Shown here: one piece after another, positions 1 to 7,068 of the stretch | How the letters are laid out: every line of letters starts with the position of its first letter | How positions within the stretch are numbered: position 1 is the stretch's first letter | Source of the DNA: Chloroflexota bacterium | GTDB lineage: Bacteria; Chloroflexota; UBA11872; UBA12225 | Assembly (NCBI GenBank): GCA_016199265.1 | Contig: JACQGX010000237.1 | Location: 1-47,301, forward strand | DNA: 47,301 nucleotides | Direction of reading: 5' to 3' | Notes under the pieces: model-generated | Told to the model about the DNA's origin: nothing | The model's database searches: none | What the model saw: only the letters and a program-made list of their open reading frames with translations | Made by a program: the position numbers and the translations under genes

Positions 1-108
1 GGCACCGCACGCGGCCGCAAACTGCGGCCAAACCCGCCTGAGTTAGCGAAAACTAGAGTTTAATAGATAGAGTTGAGGCACACTGATGCCAAGCTAGGAG
101 GAGCAGGG

Positions 109-1515
109 GTGAACACACGCACTGACAAGGTGTCGCGGTCGTCGGAAAGTACGGTAGAGATGCCGGCCACCTCGCCGGTATCGCGCCGGCGACTCTTTGC
201 CGCCGCCGGAAGCGGCGCTGCCGGGCTAGCCGCGGTGGTGGCGGCGTGCGGTCCCGAGGGCGCGCCGGCCGGGCCAGGCGGCAAGGGAGCGAAGGCGATT
301 TCCGGTACGCTGACCTACTGGCCGGAGGGCGGCGAGAACACCGCCAGTTACCAGGCGTGGGTGCAGCGTATCGCCGACTTTCAGAAGGCCTATCCAGAGG
401 CCAAGGTGGAGATGACGGTGACGCAGGACCGTGATGCCAAGCTGGTCACCGCCGTCGCCGCCGGCACGCCGCCGGATGTCTCGGTGCACGACCGCTACAC
501 AGTCGCCTCCGCCCAGGCACGCGGCATCATGATGGACATCATGCCCTACTTCAAGACGGCGGGCATGAAGGGTGAGGATCAACAGCCGTGGTGCTGGGAG
601 GAAGTCTTTCGCAGCGGTAAGCTGTGGGGCTTGCCGTACTCGACCGACACCCGCATGGTGTACGTCAATCGGGAGCACCTCAAGAAGGCGGGCATCCCAG
701 AGACCGCGCCAAAGACGCTCGACGACTTCGTCAAGGTCATGCGCCAGTTGAACGCCGGCAGCCCAGGCAATTGGCAGCGCATCGGGTTCATACCCGTTGG
801 GAACTGGCATAACTGGCGCCTTTTCGGCTGGGGCTGGCTCTTCGGCAGCGAATGGTACGACGCCAAAGCGAATCGCGTGACGATGGATCACCCCAAGAAC
901 ATCGCTGCCCTCGAGTGGGAGGTGCAGCGCACGCAGGAGTTGGGCGGCTACGACGCGCTGGACGGGTTCCGCAAGGCGCAGCCTAAGAGCGGCATGATGG
1001 ATATGTTCAAGGCCGGCGCCGTCAGCACGGCGATCAACTCGACGTCCCAGTTGCTCGGCGTGTTTGCCGTCAAAGACTTGGACTGGATTGTGTGGGCGCC
1101 GCCGCCCGGCCCCGGTGTCAACCGCACCCACACCTGGTCCGGTGGCTTCGCGAACGTGCTCCCCACCGGGCTGAAGAACCCAGAGGCGTCGTTTACACTG
1201 GCGAAATACCTCTCGGACGAGGAGTTCCAGAAGGTCCAGAACAAGACTGGGGCCGGCCGGCTGCCCACGCTCAAGTCGGCGGCCAAGGACCCCCACTGGA
1301 ACACCGTCGACTCGCGCGTCAAGCAGTTCGTCGACCTCCTGCCCTTCTCGCACATCCGGCCGCCCATTGTGCAGATCAGCATCATGAACCGCGAGCTGGA
1401 CGGCGCCGAGGGCGCCGAAACCGTCGCGCTCAAGGGTCAGAAAGCGCCGCGCCAGGCGCTCCAGGAGGCGAACCAACGGGTGAACGACGCGATCAAGGAA
1501 GGCCGGGCGGACTAG
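109..1515 (+). CDS. Extracellular solute-binding lipoprotein of a carbohydrate ABC transporter
   Basis: This 468-residue protein resembles family 1 solute-binding proteins, which capture sugars outside the membrane and deliver them to an ABC permease. I chose the GTG start because AGGAGG (96-101) lies seven bases upstream; an in-frame TTG at 73 lacks such a site. The N-terminus has a twin-arginine motif (SRRRLF, residues 25-30), a short hydrophobic stretch and a lipobox ending at Cys47, so Tat export and lipid anchoring are expected. The body carries typical features such as TYWPEGGENTASYQAW after the linker and GLPYSTDTRMVYVN mid-protein. The permease and ATPase genes that usually accompany it are absent. 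The next sequence is an oxidoreductase stub, also a usual member of such operons, so the operon was probably broken. The substrate cannot be told from sequence. Confidence 0.9.
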   Translation: MNTRTDKVSRSSESTVEMPATSPVSRRRLFAAAGSGAAGLAAVVAACGPEGAPAGPGGKGAKAISGTLTYWPEGGENTASYQAWVQRIADFQKAYPEAKVEMTVTQDRDAKLVTAVAAGTPPDVSVHDRYTVASAQARGIMMDIMPYFKTAGMKGEDQQPWCWEEVFRSGKLWGLPYSTDTRMVYVNREHLKKAGIPETAPKTLDDFVKVMRQLNAGSPGNWQRIGFIPVGNWHNWRLFGWGWLFGSEWYDAKANRVTMDHPKNIAALEWEVQRTQELGGYDALDGFRKAQPKSGMMDMFKAGAVSTAINSTSQLLGVFAVKDLDWIVWAPPPGPGVNRTHTWSGGFANVLPTGLKNPEASFTLAKYLSDEEFQKVQNKTGAGRLPTLKSAAKDPHWNTVDSRVKQFVDLLPFSHIRPPIVQISIMNRELDGAEGAETVALKGQKAPRQALQEANQRVNDAIKEGRAD

Positions 1516-1520
1516 GAATT

Positions 1521-1549
1521 CACCACGGAGACACAGAGACACGGAGAGG
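1521..1549 (+). repeat. Purine-rich CACGGAGACACAGAG-type dispersed repeat
   Basis: A run built from GGAGACACAGAGACACGGAG follows the stop codon of the solute-binding protein within a few bases. Similar 'cacagagacacagag' units are common intergenic repeats in several bacterial phyla. Only one clear copy is seen here, so calling it a repeat family rests on general knowledge. Confidence 0.4.
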
Positions 1550-1642
1550 GCTTGGGTTCTTCGCGTCGGGCGGATGGTGCCGCCTGGCGGTAAGCGTTGC
1601 GCAGTGGCGCGGCCGAAGGAGAGAGGGAGAGAGCACACAGAG

Positions 1643-1792
1643 ATGAGCGAAAAAGGTGTGGTGCGGGTGGCGATGATTGGGGCGGGGCGGATGGCGAACA
1701 ACGTTCACTATCCGTCGCTGGTATCGTTCGGTGTCAAGATCGACCACACGGGCGGGGATGCTCTCCCAGCCCAGAACCATGCACGCCGCTAG
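1643..1792 (+). pseudogene. Truncated Gfo/Idh/MocA oxidoreductase, N-terminal stub
   Basis: From an ATG at 1643 the frame encodes [20 protein letters not shown] followed by VHYPSL. This is the start of the Rossmann NAD(P)-binding fold of Gfo/Idh/MocA sugar dehydrogenases, with the GxGxxA/M dinucleotide-binding loop. After about residue 30 the similarity stops and the frame closes 20 codons later, so more than 300 residues are missing. Such oxidoreductases are often encoded beside sugar-type solute-binding proteins like the one upstream. The stub abuts an integrase 3' fragment, which suggests a deletion or integration event joined the two near position 1730-1810. Confidence 0.7.
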
Positions 1793-1808
1793 GCGGCGCT
1801 CACCGGCG

Positions 1809-2018
1809 ATGAGCAAACCGCCGCACGCCTTCCGGCACGACAAAGCCAGCACGCTGCTCAACGCGGGCGCCCGGCTCGAAGAAGTGCAAGACCTCCTGGG
1901 CCACGCCTCGCCCGAGACGACCAAGTAGATCTACGCCGACTACGACACGAGCCATCTGCGCACGGTGTTCGACAAGTACTCCGTGCCACTGAGCCAGCGG
2001 ACAAAGCGCCCACCGTAG
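1809..2018 (+). pseudogene. Tyrosine recombinase (phage-type integrase) C-terminal fragment with in-frame stop
   Basis: The frame reads [20 protein letters not shown], then [14 protein letters not shown], a TAG (1926-1928), and IYADYDTSHLRTVFDKYS to a TAG at 2016. These are the HxxR box, the LGH box and the catalytic tyrosine region of tyrosine recombinases. The amber codon falls just before the IYADY segment that holds the nucleophile. All of the N-terminal arm and most of the catalytic domain are missing. The fragment is therefore a dead remnant and marks past mobile-element activity at this junction. Confidence 0.75.
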
Positions 2019-2067
2019 GTGCCGGAGTTACCACACCACGCCCGCTGCCATCGTGGGGTGTAGCTAC

Positions 2068-2343
2068 CTAGGGCATGTATGTCCGAGAAAACCCCTGCGG
2101 TCCGACCGCGCGCACTTCAACAACTCCCTCCATCTCTGACACCAGATAGATTGTGTCGAAGTTATCGCAGTGCTGGAGCCGCGCGACCCACGGCGGACGG
2201 CGAATGTAGAACTTGCTGACGCCATCAACGTTGGGGTCGACACACAGCAAATCCCAACAATGAAACAGCCTGTCGCGTTCAAGCAGCGACAGGCTGCCCA
2301 TGTACGGGCGCGCTGCCGGGCTTACCCTAACCCGAAACCCCAT
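2068..2343 (-). CDS. Putative RelE/ParE-like small protein (toxin-like)
   Basis: This 91-residue protein starts at an ATG lying inside the 3' end of the upstream gene, a 17-base overlap typical of translational coupling. Its pattern (VRVSPAARPYMGSLSLLERD early, a central basic segment, then FDTIYLVSEMEGVVEVRAVG) resembles the strand-helix-helix-strand layout of RelE/ParE-type ribonuclease or gyrase toxins, in which the C-terminal strands read 'Y.i.Y.v....v.v..i'. I could not recognise a specific family or catalytic residues, so the toxin idea rests on size, overlap and secondary-structure pattern. No good independent ribosome site is visible. Confidence 0.5.
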   Translation of the reverse strand: MGFRVRVSPAARPYMGSLSLLERDRLFHCWDLLCVDPNVDGVSKFYIRRPPWVARLQHCDNFDTIYLVSEMEGVVEVRAVGPQGFSRTYMP

Positions 2344-2536
2344 ACTCGCGCTTCAGCTCCTCAAGTGTTGGCCAGTGGTCTGCCCCCCCCTCCTCCTCAG
2401 CCATGCCATTGGATCGTTCCCACATGGTCATGAGTTGGGCATTGTCCAGGGCTGCCTGGATTATAGCCCTTGCTCGCGTTTCTAGCCTATGAGCCTCCTC
2501 GCGGACTGTTTCGTACGACTTCAAGTCAGCTATCAT
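2327..2536 (-). CDS. Small helical protein, putative antitoxin partner
   Basis: The 69-residue product starts MIADLKSYETVREEAHRLET, is mostly alpha-helical and ends in an acidic, proline-containing tail (HWPTLEELKREYGVSG). I chose the internal ATG at 2536 because GGGAGA lies just upstream and the -10/-35 pair at 2558-2585 would start the message near 2551, excluding the upstream ATG at 2572. The gene overlaps the following RelE-like gene by 17 bases, with antitoxin-first order as in most type II modules. No DNA-binding motif is obvious. A pair of unrelated hypothetical genes is the alternative. Confidence 0.5.
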   Translation of the reverse strand: MIADLKSYETVREEAHRLETRARAIIQAALDNAQLMTMWERSNGMAEEEGGADHWPTLEELKREYGVSG

Positions 2537-2557
2537 GCTCCCGTCTCCCTTTGAAAG

Positions 2558-2585
2558 CGCATACCATGACAAAAACCATTGTCAA
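2558..2585 (-). promoter_or_regulatory. Candidate sigma-70 promoter of the small gene pair
   Basis: On the minus strand TTGACA (2585-2580) is followed, 16 bases later, by TATGCG (2563-2558). A TGACA...TGTCA inverted pair overlaps the -35 region and could be an operator. Predicted transcription would start about 15 bases before the ATG at 2536. Confidence 0.45.
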
Positions 2586-2879
2586 GCCGATATCGTACGC
2601 TTAAGTCTACCACCTGTGCGCAAGACCAATGCCCTCGGTTGTAACGGAGCCGCTGCAATTTCGTGACAGTGTAAGGCTGGAACACCAACGCCCCCTGGTA
2701 GTTGCCATTTGGCAATCCGCCATTTGACGGATATCACGGTACCATTTGGGACAGCAATCGCGCCCGCGTACTGGTGTCCCGCCCGCGCGCCTGGGCAGCG
2801 CACCTGGGCGGCGTAACACCGTTACGCTGCCTGTTACGCTCCGTTGCGCCGCCAGGCACCTACCCGAAAATCGCGCCTA

Positions 2880-2918
2880 GTGGCCCGTTTCAGCGCCACG
2901 CGCGCTGAAACGGGCCAC
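2880..2918. repeat. Perfect 17-bp inverted repeat (hairpin)
   Basis: GTGGCCCGTTTCAGCGC (2880-2896) pairs perfectly with its reverse complement at 2902-2918 across a five-base loop. No T-run follows on either strand. It lies about 160 bases beyond the helicase stop and may act as a terminator or as an RNA 3'-end stabiliser. Confidence 0.8.
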
Positions 2919-2936
2919 CCCTCCAGCTCCGCCACC

Positions 2937-2967
2937 GTTCGACTCAGGTTCCACTCCTGAGTCGAAC
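2937..2967. repeat. Perfect 12-bp inverted repeat (hairpin)
   Basis: GTTCGACTCAGG (2937-2948) pairs with CCTGAGTCGAAC (2956-2967) around a seven-base loop. With the neighbouring 17-bp hairpin it forms a tandem stem-loop region downstream of the defence-like operon. Confidence 0.8.
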
Positions 2968-3075
2968 CGTACCGGCAGAAACATCGGCGCCGCTCCTGGG
3001 ATGAAGTGAAGCGGCGCCAAAATCGCCACATCCTTGCACGCGCCACCCTTTCGCATGGGCGAGAGCCGAAGGCGA

Positions 3076-6000
3076 CTACTCTGCAGAGGGCAGCGCCGCG
3101 AGGACGGCGAGACTGGCGAGCGTCTCTTCCACGGCCCACCTCGGGTCATCCAGGGCGGCGATGAGTTCGGAGAGGCCGCGGAGACCCTCCCGCTTGGCTG
3201 GGGTAAGGCGGCCAACCTCGGCGCGGACGAACACCGTCTCTTCGGCGGTCCAGGCAGGGAACTGGCTGCCCAGGCAGCGGAACGCCTCCTGCCAGCGCTC
3301 AGACACGTCGCGTCTGGCGAGTTGCGCCTGCCAGGTGGCGGTCCACGGCTGTCCAGGCTGGGCCGCTTCGAGCGCGCGAGCAGCGGCGCGGCGGAGACGG
3401 AGGCTGCAGGCCGCGTGCTGCGACTGCAGGGCGTCACGTTGCCGAGCGAGCGCTGCATCGGCCATCTGCCGTACCCGTGCCTCGGCCGCATCCTGGGCCT
3501 GCCGCCGGGCCGTCTCCAGTGCCTGTTGTGGTGGCGACTGGCCTTCCCAGGCGTCGAGCAGCGCCAAGAGGTCGGCCATCGCGGAAACGGGCCTGGACTG
3601 ACCGTCTGCGCTGACCCAGCGCATCTCCACGGCGACGAATGCCGGAGACCCGTCAAAAGCGCCGTACCTCGCCGGCGCGGCCGCCGCCCCGTTCGCGTTG
3701 TACGCACCCGATCCGGCACGGGCGTTACTTTCCGCGCCTAGGGCCGGCGGCGCGCTAGTACCCTGCGCTGCCTGGGCAGCGCGGGCAATCACCAGAGGCG
3801 ACCCGGCCGGCAGCTCCCTAAGCAACGCTTCAATCTGGAGCCACATGCGGGAGCCGGGACCGAACGGCTCGGCATCTTCTCGTGCCTCCAGGACGGCGCT
3901 GTCCAAGCCGACGGTGGTGGCGTTGGCCGGCGTGCGGATCTGCCAGGCCCCGTCGTCCAGCGCCTCAGCCGATACGCCGACATCCGCCTCCACCAGCCTG
4001 GCAAGAGCGGCTTTGAGCTGTTCCTTCTCCACCGGCGGCAGGGCACCTGGTACGTTGAGGTCCTCCAGCGCCGCCGCGTCGGACGGCGTGTAGACGCTTT
4101 GGGCCACCATGTTGCGCTCCGCCGCCGCCGCGGTTTGCTCGAGGTTCGCAATCTCGGCGTCCAACTGCTGGAGCGGGACGCGACGCATCAAGAGGCGCCG
4201 GGCGGCGCTCAGCACCGGCTGCATCGGCCCGACAAAGCTTTCGAACAAGCCACAGCGCACGTTGAGCACGTGGTAGACGTTGCGGTCGATGCTGCCCGCC
4301 AAGAAGAAGTTACGGATGGGCAGCACGGCATGGCGTTGCCCGATACGGTCAATCCGGCCGATGCGCTGCTCCACTCGTGCCGGGTTCCAGGGAAGGTCGT
4401 AGTTCACCAGTGCGCCGGCCCTTTGTAAGTTGAGGCCTTCGCTGGCGGCGTCCGTACAGAGAAGGACGTGGATCTCGCCGCCCTCCAGGGCCGCGGTGAT
4501 GGCCCCTTTCTTGACGGTCTGCCAGGCCGTCCCGTTCCATCGCTCGCCGCCGTCTCCGGTGTAGACGGCCAGGCGCTGGCCCCACGTCGATACCAGCCGG
4601 TCGCGTAGGGAACGCACCGTATCGCCGTACTCGCTGAACACCAGCACCGGCCGGCCGCCCTCTGTGACCCGGTGCAGCACGTCCCACAGCCGGTCAGCCT
4701 TGCTGTCACTGCCGGCGAGTAGCCTGATGCGATCCAGTAGCCGGCGCACCTCTCGCACCTCGGCATCGACCCCGGCCACCGTGGACGGCAGCGCGGCGTC
4801 GATTTCTGCCTCCTCCCCCGCATCAGCCAAATCATCTGCCGAGACCGCCACGCCAACATGTACGATCGCGGCCACCGCCGGGTCATAGGACTTTGTCAGC
4901 AGAGACTCGCGGTGACGCAAGAGTGCCTCTTCCCGGCGCAACATACTCTCCTTGAGCGCGCCCCAGGAACTTGTCGCGCGGCGCTGGTACACCACCATGA
5001 CAAAACCTTTGCCCCTTTTCTCCTTCTCCAACAAGACGTAGCGGGCGTCGATGTAACGGCTCACCGCTTCGTAACACTCGCGCTCCGGGCGGTACGCAAA
5101 CTCCACCACTTCTTCCTGGACGTCGCGCCGCGGGGGTGGCAACTCCACAATGCCGCGGGCGTGGTACTGGCGCAGCAGGCTGCGGGTGTGGCGGTGCATT
5201 CGCCGGGCCAGCGGCGTGGACTGGCGCAGCCACCTGGCCCAGCGCGGCCGATGCACTGGCAACCCGCCGCCAGTTGCCAGCGACGGCAGGCCATCCGGCG
5301 GCTTACCTGCGACGGACACCGCCAGGCGTTGCGCGGCCGCCGGCAGAGCATCGTCTGGCGGCCGCTGGCCCCATTCCAGCGCCCCAATGCAGCGGAAATA
5401 CCGCTCTACCGTATCGAACCCGGCTTGCCACTCGCCGCCGACACCCAGGGGCACCAGGAGGTCCCACGGCTCCCACGGCGAGGTCTGCATGGGCGTGGCC
5501 GACAGCAGGAGCAGGCTGCGCGCCTGCCCGCGGAGATGCAGGTCACGCGCCAGGCGCAGCAACAGATTGGCCTGGTTGAAGGCCCTGGCGTCTTTCTCGG
5601 TCCGGCGGGCATGGTGGGCCTCGTCAATCAGCACCAGGTCCCACGGTTCCGCCGCATCCAGGCGGGCCTTCATCGCTTCGGTACGCGCCAGTTCCCGGCT
5701 CAGCAGCAGCAGCGGTTGGGCCAGCGCATCGGTGACGGTCTGCGCCGCCACATCGACCACTTCACCCGGCCAGGTGAGGCGGCCGTCCTCCCAGCGCGGC
5801 GCCAGCACCCCGGCCTTTTCCCGCAATTCGGCTTGCCACTGGCGTAGCAGGCCGGCCGGCACCAGCAGCAGCGCACGTGCCACACCCCGGCCGGCCAGCA
5901 ACGCCTGCACGGCCAGCGCCGCCTCGATGGTCTTGCCCATACCCACTTCGTCACAGAGCAGGCGGCCATCCGGCCAGGCGGCCACCACGTCGCGGATAAC

Positions 6001-7068
6001 GCGCTGCTGGTGGGGCCACGGATCGACCGGCGCCAGGGCCACGGCGGCCAAGTCGCCATCCGGCAGGTACGGCGCCGCCAGGAGGAACCGCCAGGATGCC
6101 CGTGCCTTGCGGGTATCCAGAGTCGTGGCCAGAGGCGCTTCACGCACTCCCTTGGGAGTCTGCGGTGGCGCTGCTTCGGTGGGAGGAGGCGTGTTGATCG
6201 GTGGCGCCGGAGGCGGGAAGAAGGGCGGCTTGGCGGGCGCAAAGCGCAGCAACCCCTGTCGCGCGGCATCCGGCAACGTCACCGTGCGAACGTAGCGGTG
6301 CTGGTCCTGCCATAGTTGGTCGAACCGCGTGCGGTAGTAGTTCACCGCCTGGGCGTCGGCATCACTCAGCCAGGCCGGACTGACTTCGATCTCTTCATAG
6401 TTGCCGGCCAAGCCCGAAGCCGACTCGTTGGCACTGCCGCGGAAGACCAGCACGTCGCCCTGAGCGTCCGTCACCAGACCGAACTTGGCATGGACGATGC
6501 CAGCGCCCTGCCGGAGCACGCCCACCTTGACTTCCAGCAGACCGGCGCGGGCCAGCCAGGCCAGCGCCGCCAGCCGCGCCGCCTCCGCACCCGTTGCTGG
6601 CTCACCCAGGCGCGCCAGCAAGTGCCGGGCCAGCGGCGCCGGGTCGCCTTGCGAGAGCAGCGCCTGGGCGTCGGCCGGCTGCAACTGCTCATTGACGATC
6701 AGGCGCATGGCGGGCCGCGGCCCCCTGTAGTCCGGCGCAGCCAGGCGGCGCAGGAATGGCTCGAATCCGGCGGCCGCGGCGGCCAGCACGCTGCTGGAGA
6801 AGTAGGCGCACTCCCGGTCATAGGTGCGTGCGGCGGACAGTGCCGGGGCGTAGAGTTCCCGCACTACTTCCGGCGATGGGGCGCTGACGAACTTCCGCCA
6901 GGTGCGATCACGGAGGCGCGGCACCAACGCGCCGTCGTCATCCAGGGCGAGACTGAGCGCCGTGTGGGCGGTGATGGGTTGGCCGAAGAGGTCAAATGAG
7001 GACACCCCTCCCCCGGCCCCTCCCCGCAGCGCGAGGGAAGGTTGGGATGGGGGTTCCTCTCCGCTCAC
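3076..7068 (-). CDS. Phospholipase-D-like / SNF2 helicase fusion protein
   Basis: The 1330-residue product is the last gene of the operon. Residues about 80-230 form a phospholipase-D-like domain with a single HxK motif (H193, K195) and GSANES at 211-216, as in nuclease-type PLD proteins. Residues about 350-900 form a superfamily 2 SNF2/HepA helicase: DEVGMGKT at 373-380, DEAH at 482-485, an LLLLSATPMQ motif, and the C-terminal lobe with CTDAASEGLNLQ and an RIGRIDRIGQ arginine-finger region. A long helical tail follows. SNF2 helicases of this kind occur in BREX (BrxHII) and DISARM (DrmD), and PLD proteins in DISARM (DrmC). The GTG start overlaps the methyltransferase stop (GTGA). Residues 5-20 are encoded by a dispersed palindromic repeat, so translation might instead begin at the GTG at 7005. 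Confidence 0.93.
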   Translation of the reverse strand: MSGEEPPSQPSLALRGGAGGGVSSFDLFGQPITAHTALSLALDDDGALVPRLRDRTWRKFVSAPSPEVVRELYAPALSAARTYDRECAYFSSSVLAAAAAGFEPFLRRLAAPDYRGPRPAMRLIVNEQLQPADAQALLSQGDPAPLARHLLARLGEPATGAEAARLAALAWLARAGLLEVKVGVLRQGAGIVHAKFGLVTDAQGDVLVFRGSANESASGLAGNYEEIEVSPAWLSDADAQAVNYYRTRFDQLWQDQHRYVRTVTLPDAARQGLLRFAPAKPPFFPPPAPPINTPPPTEAAPPQTPKGVREAPLATTLDTRKARASWRFLLAAPYLPDGDLAAVALAPVDPWPHQQRVIRDVVAAWPDGRLLCDEVGMGKTIEAALAVQALLAGRGVARALLLVPAGLLRQWQAELREKAGVLAPRWEDGRLTWPGEVVDVAAQTVTDALAQPLLLLSRELARTEAMKARLDAAEPWDLVLIDEAHHARRTEKDARAFNQANLLLRLARDLHLRGQARSLLLLSATPMQTSPWEPWDLLVPLGVGGEWQAGFDTVERYFRCIGALEWGQRPPDDALPAAAQRLAVSVAGKPPDGLPSLATGGGLPVHRPRWARWLRQSTPLARRMHRHTRSLLRQYHARGIVELPPPRRDVQEEVVEFAYRPERECYEAVSRYIDARYVLLEKEKRGKGFVMVVYQRRATSSWGALKESMLRREEALLRHRESLLTKSYDPAVAAIVHVGVAVSADDLADAGEEAEIDAALPSTVAGVDAEVREVRRLLDRIRLLAGSDSKADRLWDVLHRVTEGGRPVLVFSEYGDTVRSLRDRLVSTWGQRLAVYTGDGGERWNGTAWQTVKKGAITAALEGGEIHVLLCTDAASEGLNLQRAGALVNYDLPWNPARVEQRIGRIDRIGQRHAVLPIRNFFLAGSIDRNVYHVLNVRCGLFESFVGPMQPVLSAARRLLMRRVPLQQLDAEIANLEQTAAAAERNMVAQSVYTPSDAAALEDLNVPGALPPVEKEQLKAALARLVEADVGVSAEALDDGAWQIRTPANATTVGLDSAVLEAREDAEPFGPGSRMWLQIEALLRELPAGSPLVIARAAQAAQGTSAPPALGAESNARAGSGAYNANGAAAAPARYGAFDGSPAFVAVEMRWVSADGQSRPVSAMADLLALLDAWEGQSPPQQALETARRQAQDAAEARVRQMADAALARQRDALQSQHAACSLRLRRAAARALEAAQPGQPWTATWQAQLARRDVSERWQEAFRCLGSQFPAWTAEETVFVRAEVGRLTPAKREGLRGLSELIAALDDPRWAVEETLASLAVLAALPSAE
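7005..7053. repeat. GC-rich palindromic dispersed repeat, copy A
   Basis: C-runs (CCCCTCCCCCGGCCCC) followed by an inverted G-rich half ending GGGATGGGGG form an imperfect palindrome with a GCAGCGCG centre. It shares its layout with the copies at 10027, 27509 and 46587. Here it lies inside the first codons of the helicase gene. Confidence 0.7.

Larger units (their letters stand above)
2586..3075. other. Non-coding gap holding two strong hairpins
   Basis: No convincing gene is seen between the toxin-antitoxin-like pair and the end of the helicase gene. The notable content is the two perfect inverted repeats at 2880-2918 and 2937-2967. Short GTTACGCT direct repeats occur near 2815-2840. Confidence 0.6.

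Noticed and set aside
226-1701. A 491-codon open frame antisense to the solute-binding protein
   Set aside because: It mirrors a real gene in GC-rich DNA, has arginine/proline-rich composition and no recognisable domain.
4858-6295. Long plus-strand open frames opposite the helicase
   Set aside because: The minus strand carries clear helicase motifs; the plus frames have unnatural composition.
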